Under the pieces are notes generated by a model. It saw only the letters and a program-made list of their open reading frames with translations. It made no database searches and was not told the DNA's origin. DNA of 64,000 nt from Pseudoflavonifractor sp. Marseille-P3106. Lineage in GTDB: Bacteria > Bacillota > Clostridia > Oscillospirales > Oscillospiraceae. This document shows positions 16,550-23,711 of this stretch, in pieces; position 1 is the first letter of the stretch; each line of letters opens with the position of its first letter. The stretch is from positions 62,001 to 126,000 of the forward strand of contig LT827121.1 of the NCBI GenBank assembly GCA_900169975.1, in the 5' to 3' direction. The translations under genes were made by a program, and so were the position numbers.

Positions 16550-16576
16550 GGCTCCCTCCCGGTGGAGGAGGGAGCC
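16550..16576 (+). other. Stem-loop after the capsid gene
   Basis: A perfect 10-bp stem, GGCTCCCTCC (16550-16559) with GGAGGGAGCC (16567-16576), loop of 7. No T-tract follows, so it is more likely an mRNA-stabilising or processing element that raises capsid mRNA over the downstream genes than a terminator. Confidence 0.6.
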
Positions 16577-16593
16577 TGAGAGGAGGGACGGAA

Positions 16594-16941
16594 TTGATCG
16601 AGAAAATCATGGCGATGGCGGTGCTGCTGGGGAAGGTCCGGGAGAGCGAGGGCCTGCGGGCCCTGTGCCAGGCCGCCGAGGACGAGTTGACCGGCTGGCT
16701 GAGAGACGGTGTGACGGCGGAGGACTGCGGGCAGTGTTTTGTGCTGGCCGGGGCCTGGCTGGCGCTGGCTGGTCGGGAGGTGGCGGAGGACGACGGCGTG
16801 GAGTCCTTCACCGCAGGAGATGTGACCCTTCGGCAGGGGGACCGGAAGGCTCGCGGCCAGGCGCTGCGGATGCAGGCCAGACAGGTGATGCGGCCCTACC
16901 TGCGGGACGAGGGATTTTCTTTTCTGGGAGTGCGGGGCTGA
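16594..16941 (+). CDS. Putative head-tail connector protein
   Basis: A 115-residue protein with TTG start behind GGAGGG. It is mostly helical in the first half (IEKIMAMAVLLGKVRESEGLRALCQAAEDEL) and ends with a short conserved tail (RDEGFSFLGVRG). Position after the capsid gene and size match head-tail connectors (gp6-like/XkdH slot). Its stop overlaps the next ATG (TGATG). Confidence 0.6.
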   Translation: MIEKIMAMAVLLGKVRESEGLRALCQAAEDELTGWLRDGVTAEDCGQCFVLAGAWLALAGREVAEDDGVESFTAGDVTLRQGDRKARGQALRMQARQVMRPYLRDEGFSFLGVRG

Positions 16942-17267
16942 TGGACGGATCGACGTGGGAAAGGCTGCTGGAGCGGTTTGGACAGAAGGTCACGCTGTAT
17001 CAGGCGGGGCTGGGAAGCGACGTGAAGGCCTTTTTTCAGCCGGTCGGCGAGCGGTCGGCCGGGGAGGAGGCGACGGCGCTGGGCGTGGCCCCGGAGGGAA
17101 AGTACCTCTACCTGGGCCCCGCTGAGATCGACCCGGAGGGGGTGGAGGAGCTGTCGTGGAACGGCCGGTTTTACCACTTTATCCGGGTGAGGGCGGTGCC
17201 GGCGGGGGAGAAGATCGCCTACCGGTGGGCGCTGGCCGAGGAGTTGGATGAGAGGAGCGGGGCATGA
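16941..17267 (+). CDS. Putative head-closure/minor structural protein
   Basis: A 108-residue protein. The frame extends upstream to 16524, but the upstream part is antisense-like padding over the previous gene; the ATG at 16941 overlaps the previous stop by 1 bp. A beta-rich region (QKVTLYQAGLGSDVKAFFQPVGE...GKYLYLGPAEID) resembles SPP1 gp16-like and XkdH-like head-closure proteins. It ends WALAEELDERSGA and overlaps the next gene by 4 bp (ATGA). Confidence 0.6.
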   Translation: MDGSTWERLLERFGQKVTLYQAGLGSDVKAFFQPVGERSAGEEATALGVAPEGKYLYLGPAEIDPEGVEELSWNGRFYHFIRVRAVPAGEKIAYRWALAEELDERSGA

Positions 17268-17755
17268 CGGGAACCGAGGAGCTGCGCCGGAATTTGGCGG
17301 AATATCTAAAGAAAAATGGGCTGGAGGCTGTGGCGGCCTGGGGGGGACAGGCGCGGCTCCGGGCCGGGGAGCCGGTGGCGGCCGTGTCTTTGAGGGCCTA
17401 TGAGGGCGGCACGCCGGGGTTTCAGGACTATCTGGGGGAGCGCTACGACGAGGAGACTGGGCGGTGGGTGGAGCTCTACGGAAAACGGGTAAAGCTCACC
17501 TTTGGCCTGGATCTGTACGCGGGGACGGCCCAGGAGGTCCAGATGGGTCTGGATCTCCTGGTGGATGCCTTGGGAAAGGGCGGGCCGGCTGGGTTGCGGC
17601 CGGTGGCTTTTTCCGCGGGGGAGACCGCGTACCGCGCGGAGGCCAAACGGTTTTGCTGCCCGGTGCAGGTGGGGTTTGAGGCGTGGTCCTATGCCCGGAC
17701 CGATGAGGACGGCGCGTTTGTGGACTTTACAGTGAGAGGAGAGACCAAGGTGTGA
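17264..17755 (+). CDS. Putative tail-terminator/neck protein
   Basis: A 163-residue protein in the XkdJ/tail-completion slot immediately before the sheath gene. It has an alternating beta pattern (KLTFGLDLYAG, RPVAFSAGETAYRAEAKRFCCPVQVGFEAWSYA) suited to a ring-forming terminator. Start ATG overlaps the previous stop; its own stop overlaps the sheath GTG by 3 bp. Function is inferred from position only. Confidence 0.5.
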   Translation: MTGTEELRRNLAEYLKKNGLEAVAAWGGQARLRAGEPVAAVSLRAYEGGTPGFQDYLGERYDEETGRWVELYGKRVKLTFGLDLYAGTAQEVQMGLDLLVDALGKGGPAGLRPVAFSAGETAYRAEAKRFCCPVQVGFEAWSYARTDEDGAFVDFTVRGETKV

Positions 17756-18774
17756 ATGTGACGGAACATCAGAGACCGGGGGTGTACTCGGTCTACGACG
17801 CGTCCAGCGTGGTGAGCGGGCAGAGCGGCAGCAGGGCGGCAGGCCTGGCCGCCTTGTGCACAAAAGGCACGGCGGGACGGGTGTACAGCCTGTTCAGCCG
17901 GGAACAGGCGGCGGAGACCTTCGGGGGAGACGAGGAGATCACCGAGCTGGTTGGGATCCTGCTGAAAAACGGGGCGGCCAGTGTCTGGGCTGTCCCTGTG
18001 GCGGCGGAGAGCGGCTATGCGGCCGCATTCGCGGCCTTGGAGAAGGTGGAGAATCTGGCCGCCGTGGTGTGCGACAGCGCCACGCTGGCAGTGCAGCAGG
18101 CGCTGCGGGACAGCGTGAAGAGCGCGTCCGAGGCCCGCAGGGAGCGGCTGGCAGTGGTGTGCGGCGGAGAGAACGAGGCCGCTTCCGCGCTGGTGAGCCG
18201 GGCGGAGGGTCTGAACTGCGAGCGGGTGGTGCTGACGGCCCCCGGCGGAGCGAGGGCCGCCGCCGCGGTGGCCGGGGCCATCGCGGGGGAGAGCGACCCT
18301 GCCGTCCCACTGGGCGGCGCGGAGCTGAAGGGGATCCCGGCGGCGGAACAGGAGTGGTCGGACGGCGAGATCGACACCCTGGTGTTGGGCGGAGTGACGC
18401 CTCTGGAGAGCAGCGGCGGCGTGGTGAGTGTGGTGCGGGGGGTGACGACCCGGACCAAGACCGGCTCGGCCGCAGATGCCACATGGCGGGAACTGACCAC
18501 CATCCGGGTGGTGGACGATGTGATCCCCGGGCTGAGAGATGCGCTGCGGGCGCGGTTCAGCCGGGCCAAGAACACCGAGCAGGGCCGGGGAGCCATTCGC
18601 AGCCAGGTCATTGTGGAGCTGGAGCAGAAAAAGAGAGGGGAGATCATCGCGGACTACGACAATGTGGCGGTGTCCGCGGTGGAGAATAACCCCACCGTGT
18701 GTCTGGTGGAGTTTGATTTCACCGTGGCTCACGGGCTCAACCAGATCTGGCTGTCCGCCCATGTGACGGTATAA
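17752..18774 (+). CDS. Contractile tail sheath protein (short form)
   Basis: A 340-residue protein with a GTG start overlapping the previous stop. Sheath hallmarks: the N-terminal RPGVYSVYDASS strand, the central domain with EQAAETFGGDEEITELVGILLKNGAASVWAVPV, and the C-terminal interlocking core (TTIRVVDDVIPGLRDALRARFSRAKNTEQGRGAIRSQVIVELEQ). PBSX XkdK is near 466 residues, so this version probably lacks the outer insertion domain and is close to the minimal sheath. Its presence makes the tail contractile. Confidence 0.85.
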   Translation: MNVTEHQRPGVYSVYDASSVVSGQSGSRAAGLAALCTKGTAGRVYSLFSREQAAETFGGDEEITELVGILLKNGAASVWAVPVAAESGYAAAFAALEKVENLAAVVCDSATLAVQQALRDSVKSASEARRERLAVVCGGENEAASALVSRAEGLNCERVVLTAPGGARAAAAVAGAIAGESDPAVPLGGAELKGIPAAEQEWSDGEIDTLVLGGVTPLESSGGVVSVVRGVTTRTKTGSAADATWRELTTIRVVDDVIPGLRDALRARFSRAKNTEQGRGAIRSQVIVELEQKKRGEIIADYDNVAVSAVENNPTVCLVEFDFTVAHGLNQIWLSAHVTV

Positions 18775-18786
18775 GGAGGAAACAAA

Positions 18787-19179
18787 ATGACGGTATCACA
18801 ATTTCCCACCAGCGCCGACATCTATCTGGAGCTCAACGGAAAGAAGCTGGCGGTGGTGCAGAGCTATACCGCCCAGACTGTACGGAGCAGCACCACGGTG
18901 GAGGCTTTTGGAGAGAGCGAACCGGTGGCCACTATCCCGGGGCAGCGCAGGCATACGGTGATCCTCTCCCGGCTCTACGCCACCGACGAGGCGGTGAAGG
19001 ATGGGGTCAATTTCCACGACCTGGAGGATTTTAACCTGGTGATCTGCAAGCCGGATCGGCGAGTCATCTATTCCGGGTGTCAGTGGAAGGACCTGGAGGA
19101 AACGGGCAGGCTGGGCGAGATGGTGCTGGAGAAAGTCACCATCGTCGCCGCACGGCGGGTGGAGACCACGCTGAAATGA
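18787..19179 (+). CDS. Tail tube protein (XkdM-like)
   Basis: A 130-residue protein directly after the sheath, preceded by AAGGAGG. It opens with TVSQFPTSADIYLELNGKKLAVVQSYTAQT and has the TVILSRLYATDEAVKDGVNFHDLEDFNLVICKPDRR beta-barrel core of XkdM-type tubes. The tube forms the rigid inner channel driven through target membranes on contraction. Its stop overlaps the next ATG. Confidence 0.82.
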   Translation: MTVSQFPTSADIYLELNGKKLAVVQSYTAQTVRSSTTVEAFGESEPVATIPGQRRHTVILSRLYATDEAVKDGVNFHDLEDFNLVICKPDRRVIYSGCQWKDLEETGRLGEMVLEKVTIVAARRVETTLK

Positions 19180-19598
19180 GAGACAATTTTTGGAACAGGC
19201 CCGGGGGGACGGAGCTGGGAGGCGGCTGGAGGGCTCGGCTGCTGTCGGCCTGGGAGGCCATGGAGGCCAGAGCGGAGGCGGAGACGCTGGCGGCGGAGGG
19301 GCGGGATCCGGCTCTGTGCGCCAACGCATGCCTGCTGGCCCGGGCCCTGCTGCGCCGGGGGAGGCCCGCCTTTGCCGGCGGGAAAGAAGTGCTGGAGGGG
19401 ATGACCGCGGGGCAGATCGGAGAATTGGCCCGCAGGTGGTCCGCCTTTGACCGGGAGAGCAACCCCTCGGTTTTGAGCGGGGAGGAGACGGTGGAACAGG
19501 CAAAAAAAGCCTGGAGCACGCGCCGGAAGAGCGCCTTCGGTGGCGCGTGCTCAAAGCATTTCACGCTCTGCCTACCGAGGCGCGGGTCCGGAAGATGA
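19176..19598 (+). CDS. Tail assembly chaperone, short (G) product
   Basis: A 140-residue product translated in the unshifted frame from ATG 19176, overlapping the tube stop. The helical body (LLSAWEAMEARAEAETLAAEG..., ARALLRRGRPAF, LEGMTAGQIGELARRWSAFDRESNPSVL) is the XkdN/gpG-type chaperone that coats the tape measure before the tube polymerises. After the slippery run at 19502 the zero-frame tail (about 30 residues, rich in Arg, Cys and Gly) looks random, consistent with coding selection acting on the shifted frame there. Confidence 0.8.
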   Translation: MRDNFWNRPGGTELGGGWRARLLSAWEAMEARAEAETLAAEGRDPALCANACLLARALLRRGRPAFAGGKEVLEGMTAGQIGELARRWSAFDRESNPSVLSGEETVEQAKKAWSTRRKSAFGGACSKHFTLCLPRRGSGR

Positions 19599-19795
19599 CC
19601 CACCGGGACTACCTGTGGTGCGCGGTCAACCTGCTGCTGGACGGGGAAGAGCTGCTGGACCGGCTGTGCCCGGCCTGCCGGGCGGAGGCGGAGGAGAAGC
19701 GGTGCCCGGTGTGTGGGGCGAGAGCGGCGGACTGCGGGGAGAACAGGGAATTTGATTTGGAACGGTTTCAGCAGTTGCGGGGTGATGGGATTTGA
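19176..19795 (+). CDS. Tail assembly chaperone, frameshifted (G-T) product
   Basis: A -1 shift on seven A residues at 19502-19508 continues translation to the stop at 19793-19795, giving about 206 residues. The shifted extension (about 95 aa) reads as a proper domain: LEHAPEERLRWRVLKAFHALPTEARVRKMTHRDYLWCAVNLLLDGEELLDRL, then a zinc-ribbon-like CPAC-x8-CPVC and an acidic end. This mirrors the conserved G/G-T arrangement of tailed phages, where the T part links to the tape measure. A clear tape measure is not found here. Confidence 0.82.
19502..19552 (+). promoter_or_regulatory. Programmed -1 ribosomal frameshift signal
   Basis: Slippery run of seven A (19502-19508) in the frame GCA-AAA-AAA-GCC. 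After a 5-nt spacer comes a perfect 11-bp stem: GAGCACGCGCC (19514-19524) pairs with GGCGCGTGCTC (19542-19552). The loop itself can form a small GAAG/CTTC hairpin. Heptamer, spacing and stem are all textbook. Confidence 0.88.
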
Positions 19796-20337
19796 TCGAT
19801 TATCTGGCTCTGGCGCTGGCTCAGGAGGACGAGGAAGAGAGAGAGACGGAGAAAGGGCGGCTGTGTGAGGAAATCAAGAGAGCCGTAATTCCAGCCGGGA
19901 AGTTCCTCTCCGGGACGGTACGGCTGACAGGGCGGGCCGGGAACGTTTCGGAAAAGGGACCCGCGGAGGAGTCTGATGAGAGCCGGCTTCCCCTCGCTTC
20001 CGAAGACAAGGCGGAGAAAAAACCGGCGAAAGCGGCGGTCCGGGAGAGCGATTCCGCAGCGGCGGACGTGGTTCGGCAGCTTGCGGAAAAGGAGGCATAT
20101 GCCGTGCCGGGAGAGCGGCGGTCCCGGGGGGCGGCGGGAGAGAGCGCCGCGGCCGCGCTGCTCAGCGGGCTGAGACGGGCGGAGGCCGGGGCGGGGCTGA
20201 CCCATGGACAGGGACGCCCCATTTCTGTTGTCCTGCCCGGGGCGGAAGAGAGCTCCCCCGGCTGGGGGCCGGAGAAGCTGGATCGGGCGGTGGAACGGGA
20301 TGCCCGGCGGTATGACGGCGGCTTTTCGCTGTACTGA
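19792..20337 (+). CDS. Unknown 181-residue protein in the tape-measure slot
   Basis: The TTG start (19792) overlaps the G-T stop by 3 bp. The protein is hydrophilic and low-complexity: an acidic start (LALAQEDEEERETEKGRL), an Ala/Glu/Ser/Lys-rich middle that is probably disordered, then GAAGESAAAALLSGLRRAEAGAG and a Tyr-ending tail (RYDGGFSLY). There is no membrane segment and no long coiled coil. In all related phages this interval holds a tape measure of several hundred to more than 1000 residues. It may be a drastically shortened tape measure or a different spacer. I recognise no family. Confidence 0.7.
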   Translation: MIDYLALALAQEDEEERETEKGRLCEEIKRAVIPAGKFLSGTVRLTGRAGNVSEKGPAEESDESRLPLASEDKAEKKPAKAAVRESDSAAADVVRQLAEKEAYAVPGERRSRGAAGESAAAALLSGLRRAEAGAGLTHGQGRPISVVLPGAEESSPGWGPEKLDRAVERDARRYDGGFSLY

Positions 20338-20348
20338 GGAGGGATACC

Positions 20349-20930
20349 ATGGCGCTTGCGCCCATGCAATACAAGAATTATGTGTGGCCCCACAACCCGA
20401 GGGTCTACTCCATTGAATACCAGCGGGCCATGGGGGTGCACAAGGTGCCCTTCGGCCGCTATCATTTGCAGGATCTGGGCCCCACCCGGCGGATCATGAA
20501 AGGCGAGGGAGAGTTCGTGGGCGAGGGGGCCTACCGGGAGTTTCAGAAGCTGGCGTCGGTCTTTTACAGCGACGGGCCGGGGGTGTTGGTCCACCCCGTC
20601 TGGCAGGCTGCCAGGGCCTATTTCGTGGAGCTGTCTCTGGAGCAGGAGCCGAGGGAGAACTATGTGCGATATACCTTTACCTTTTGGGAGACCTATGAGG
20701 GCTATGGGGCCTGTGCCAGGACGGCTGGGACCGGAAGCGCCGGACAGAGCGCCGCCGCGGCCGCGGGCCCTGCCGGGGACGCAAAGACGTGGCACACGGT
20801 GGTCCGGGGAGAGAGCCTGTGGCGGATCGCCCGGGATTATGACCTGGCACTGGCGGAGCTGATCGCCCTCAACCCCCAGATCAAGAATCCCAATCTCATC
20901 CGCACAGGAGAGAAGGTGCGCGTCCGGTGA
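20349..20930 (+). CDS. XkdP-like baseplate/tail protein with LysM domain
   Basis: A 193-residue protein with GGAGGG before the ATG. The N-terminal part (YKNYVWPHNPRVYSIEYQRAMGVHKVPFGRYHLQDLGPTRRIMKGEGEFVG) resembles the DNA-circulation/XkdP N-terminal domain. An Ala/Gly-rich linker leads to a LysM domain (about 146-193, WHTVVRGESLWRIARDYDLALAELIALNPQIKNPNLIRTGEKVRV), which binds peptidoglycan. Gp53-like LysM proteins connect tube and baseplate in contractile systems. Confidence 0.82.
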   Translation: MALAPMQYKNYVWPHNPRVYSIEYQRAMGVHKVPFGRYHLQDLGPTRRIMKGEGEFVGEGAYREFQKLASVFYSDGPGVLVHPVWQAARAYFVELSLEQEPRENYVRYTFTFWETYEGYGACARTAGTGSAGQSAAAAAGPAGDAKTWHTVVRGESLWRIARDYDLALAELIALNPQIKNPNLIRTGEKVRVR

Positions 20931-21862
20931 TGGAGGGATATCTGCTTCGGTGCGACGGAGCGCGGATCGACCTTCCGCCCTTTACCGGATGGAGGCTGCT
21001 GCGGACCGGCGCGGTGCCCTGTGACAGCTTTGAGGGGACCTGCCCCTGGGATGCCGGATTGGAGCCGGAGCTGGAAAAGGCCAGCCGGCTCATCGTGGAG
21101 GAAAACGGGGCCAGACGGTTTACCGGCGTTTTGGATGAGTATGAGCTGACCTGGGATGAGAGGGGCGGGGGCCTCTCCCTCTCCGGGCGGGGACTGGCGG
21201 CTTTGCTGCTGGACAACGAGGCCCGGGGACAGGACTATCAGGTGGCCACACTGGCCGATATTTTGAAAGATCACGTGACGCCATACGGGGTGCCGGTGGG
21301 ACGGGTGGGGAGCCTGCCGCCGGTGCCTGGATTTTCTGTGGAGACCGGGAGCAGCGAGTGGCAGGTGCTGTACAGCTTTGCAAGGTATCACGGAGGGGTC
21401 CAGCCCCGCTTCGACGCCTGGGGCAGCCTGACGGTGGACGCCGCCGCCGCAGGGAAAATCGTGGCGGTGGACGACCGGACGGGAGTGACGGCCGTAAGCC
21501 GGCGGGACAGGCGGTACGGGATCTGTTCCGAGCTGCTGATTCAGGACCGGACGAGCCGGTCGGTCCAGAGAATGGTCAACGAGGCGTTCCTGGAACAGGG
21601 AGGCTGCTGCCGGAGAGTGGTGACCCTGCCCGGAAAGAGCGCCTATCAGGCGGCCAGGTATTCCGGACGGTTCCAGCTGGACCGGTCTTTGGAGGAGCGG
21701 TTCCGGGTGGAGCTGACGGTGCCGGGGAGCTATTTTTGCGAGCCGGGAGACCGGGTGTCCGTCTCCCTGAGCCGGCCCGCTCTCACGGGAAACTGGACGG
21801 TGCTGGAGACGGAGAGCGTGCTGGACGGGAACGGGACCCGGGTCAAACTGACGCTGGGGTAA
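20930..21862 (+). CDS. Baseplate hub protein (XkdQ/gpD-like)
   Basis: About 310 residues. The ATG at 20930 overlaps the previous stop; a GTG one codon earlier is equally possible. Late-control gpD/XkdQ features are the EYELTWDERGGGLSLSGRGLAALLLDNEA stretch, VATLADILKDHVTPYGV, and a C-terminal barrel (VPGSYFCEPGDRVSVSLSRPALTGNWTVLETESVLDGNGTRVKLTLG). It forms the trimeric hub that holds the spike at the tube end. Confidence 0.78.
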   Translation: MEGYLLRCDGARIDLPPFTGWRLLRTGAVPCDSFEGTCPWDAGLEPELEKASRLIVEENGARRFTGVLDEYELTWDERGGGLSLSGRGLAALLLDNEARGQDYQVATLADILKDHVTPYGVPVGRVGSLPPVPGFSVETGSSEWQVLYSFARYHGGVQPRFDAWGSLTVDAAAAGKIVAVDDRTGVTAVSRRDRRYGICSELLIQDRTSRSVQRMVNEAFLEQGGCCRRVVTLPGKSAYQAARYSGRFQLDRSLEERFRVELTVPGSYFCEPGDRVSVSLSRPALTGNWTVLETESVLDGNGTRVKLTLG

Positions 21863-21919
21863 GAGGGCCTGTTCCGCTTGTGCGGGAGAAAAAGGCCCGG
21901 ACAAGGAGGGAAAAACAGA

Positions 21920-22306
21920 ATGTTTCTATCGAGACAAGGACGGCCGGAAGCACCGGGGGGATTGGCCCTGAGCGGGCCGGTGACGGTGCCGGGAGATCCG
22001 GCGGGCGCCTGGCTGGAGGGGGAGCGCCGGGCGGCGGCGGTATACGCCCCCGGCGGGTACCACTGGCTGCCTGCGGAGGGGCAGGAGGTGCTGGTGCTCA
22101 AGGCGGGGGCCTGCGGGGAAAAACGCTGCGCCGTAGGCGTGCCCCAAGATGCGGAAGAACTGGAATTACAGCCGGGCGAGGTGGCGGTTGCGGCGGGCAA
22201 GGCCGTGCTCCGGTTAAAGCCTGACGGGACGGTGGAGATCACCGGGAGGCTTCGAGTCAACGGGGCGGCGGTGGGCCCGGAACTCGCTGCCGGGGAGGGC
22301 GTGTGA
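21920..22306 (+). CDS. Baseplate spike/assembly protein, gpV-like
   Basis: A 128-residue protein. I use ATG 21920 with AGGAGGG upstream; the frame is open from 21878. An OB-fold-like N-terminal part (AGAWLEGERRAAAVYAPGGYHWLPAEGQEVLVL) is followed by a short repetitive beta-helix spike segment (GEVAVAAGKAVLRLKPDGTVEITGRLRVNGAAV), the layout of Mu gp45/P2 gpV central spikes. At this length the spike is very short. Stop overlaps the next gene. Confidence 0.72.
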   Translation: MFLSRQGRPEAPGGLALSGPVTVPGDPAGAWLEGERRAAAVYAPGGYHWLPAEGQEVLVLKAGACGEKRCAVGVPQDAEELELQPGEVAVAAGKAVLRLKPDGTVEITGRLRVNGAAVGPELAAGEGV

Positions 22307-22659
22307 TGGCGCTGATCTTACGGGAAGGGGACTACGTGCCCGACGGCAAGGGGGGCTTCCGAACGGCAGAGGGGGGGCAGGAGCTGCTGGAGCGGATCCT
22401 GTGGAAGCTCTCGGTCCGCCGGGGGAGCTTCCCCTTTCTGCCGGAACTGGGCAGCAGACTTTATTTGCTGGGGCGGGCCGCGCCGGGACAGCGGGCGGCC
22501 CTGGCCCGTCAGTATGTGGCGGAGGCGCTGAGCGATGAGATGGTGGAGCTGCGTGAGGTGACGATGGAAGAGGCAGGCGGGGCGATCCAGCTCACCGCAC
22601 GGATGGAGTGGCAGGGCGAGGAGCTGGCGGCCACAGTGCGTTTGGAGGAGAGCCTATGA
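22306..22659 (+). CDS. Baseplate wedge protein, GPW/gp25-like
   Basis: A 117-residue protein starting at ATG 22306 (a GTG one codon earlier is possible), overlapping the previous stop. It shows the gp25 lysozyme-like fold signature: EGGQELLERILWKLSVRRGSFPFLPELGSRLYLL. The GS/Y motif and ensuing helix match the sheath-initiator family that nucleates sheath assembly on the baseplate. Confidence 0.78.
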   Translation: MALILREGDYVPDGKGGFRTAEGGQELLERILWKLSVRRGSFPFLPELGSRLYLLGRAAPGQRAALARQYVAEALSDEMVELREVTMEEAGGAIQLTARMEWQGEELAATVRLEESL

Positions 22660-23711
22660 AAACGGTTGAAGAGATCTATGACGAGATGCTGGCGGTATTT
22701 CGCCGGGAGACGGGGGCGGAGGCGTCGGCGGCCAGCGATCTGTCGGTCAAGCTCTATGCGGTGGCGGCAGAAGTGTATGCCCTTTACGTGCAGGCGGACT
22801 GGCTGGCCAGACAAGTCTTTCCCCAGACGGCGGAGGGGATTTATCTGGAGCGGCACGCCGCCCTGCGGGGCCTGGAGCGCCGGGAGGCGGTGCGGGCGGA
22901 GGGCGTGATCCGCTTTTGTGTGGACGCCGCCTCCGCTGCTGACCTGTCCGTTCCGGCGGGGACGGTTTGCGCCACCGCCGGTATGGTGCGGTTTGAGACG
23001 CTGGAAGATGTGGTGCTGCCGGCGGGAGAGACTTCGGTGGAGGCTGCGGCCCGGGCAGTGGAGGCCGGGGCGGCGGGCAATGTGCCGGAGGGGAGCATCC
23101 AGGCAATGGCGGTAGCTCCCGTGGGGATCAGCCGGTGCGTGAACCCAAGAGCCTTTACAGGGGGCGCGGATGCCGAGGAGGACGGGACGCTGCGGGAGCG
23201 GGTGCTGGAGACCTACCGGAGAATGCCCAACGGGGCCAACGCAGCCTTTTATGAGCAGGAGGCCCTGTCCTTTGACCAGGTGGCAGCGGTCACGGTGCTG
23301 CCCCGAAACCGGGGAAAGGGCACGGTGGATGTGGTGGTGGCCACTCAGGCGGGGCTGCCGGGGGCTGAGCTGCTCAGTCAGCTGACCGATTATTTCGAAG
23401 CACGGCGGGAGATCGCCGTGGATGTGGAGGTGAAGGCCCCCACAGTCAAGACGGTGGATGTGACGGTGGAGGTCACCCCAAAAGAGGGGGCGGACAGCGC
23501 GCAGGTGAAGACCGGAGTGGAGGCCGCGCTGAGGGATTTCTTCTCCGGGAAACGGCTCAGCCGGAACGTATTGGTGGCGGAGCTCTATCAGCTTGTCTTT
23601 TCTCAGGCCGGTGTGGCCAACTGCTCTGTCTCCGCACCCGCCGCTGACGTGGCGGTGGCCAGAGGGGAACTGCCCCGGCTGGGGACGCTGACGGTGGGGG
23701 TGAGCGCGTGA
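22656..23711 (+). CDS. Baseplate J-like protein (XkdT-like)
   Basis: A 351-residue protein starting at ATG 22656, overlapping the previous stop by 4 bp. Gp6/J signatures: N-terminal YDEMLAVFRRETGAEASAASDLSVKLYAVAAEVYALYVQADWLARQVFPQTAEGIYLERHAALRGLERREA, then FTGGADAEEDGTLRERVLETYRRMPNGANAAFYEQEAL. This is the wedge protein that forms the iris of the baseplate. Length is normal (about 350). Confidence 0.88.
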   Translation: MKTVEEIYDEMLAVFRRETGAEASAASDLSVKLYAVAAEVYALYVQADWLARQVFPQTAEGIYLERHAALRGLERREAVRAEGVIRFCVDAASAADLSVPAGTVCATAGMVRFETLEDVVLPAGETSVEAAARAVEAGAAGNVPEGSIQAMAVAPVGISRCVNPRAFTGGADAEEDGTLRERVLETYRRMPNGANAAFYEQEALSFDQVAAVTVLPRNRGKGTVDVVVATQAGLPGAELLSQLTDYFEARREIAVDVEVKAPTVKTVDVTVEVTPKEGADSAQVKTGVEAALRDFFSGKRLSRNVLVAELYQLVFSQAGVANCSVSAPAADVAVARGELPRLGTLTVGVSA

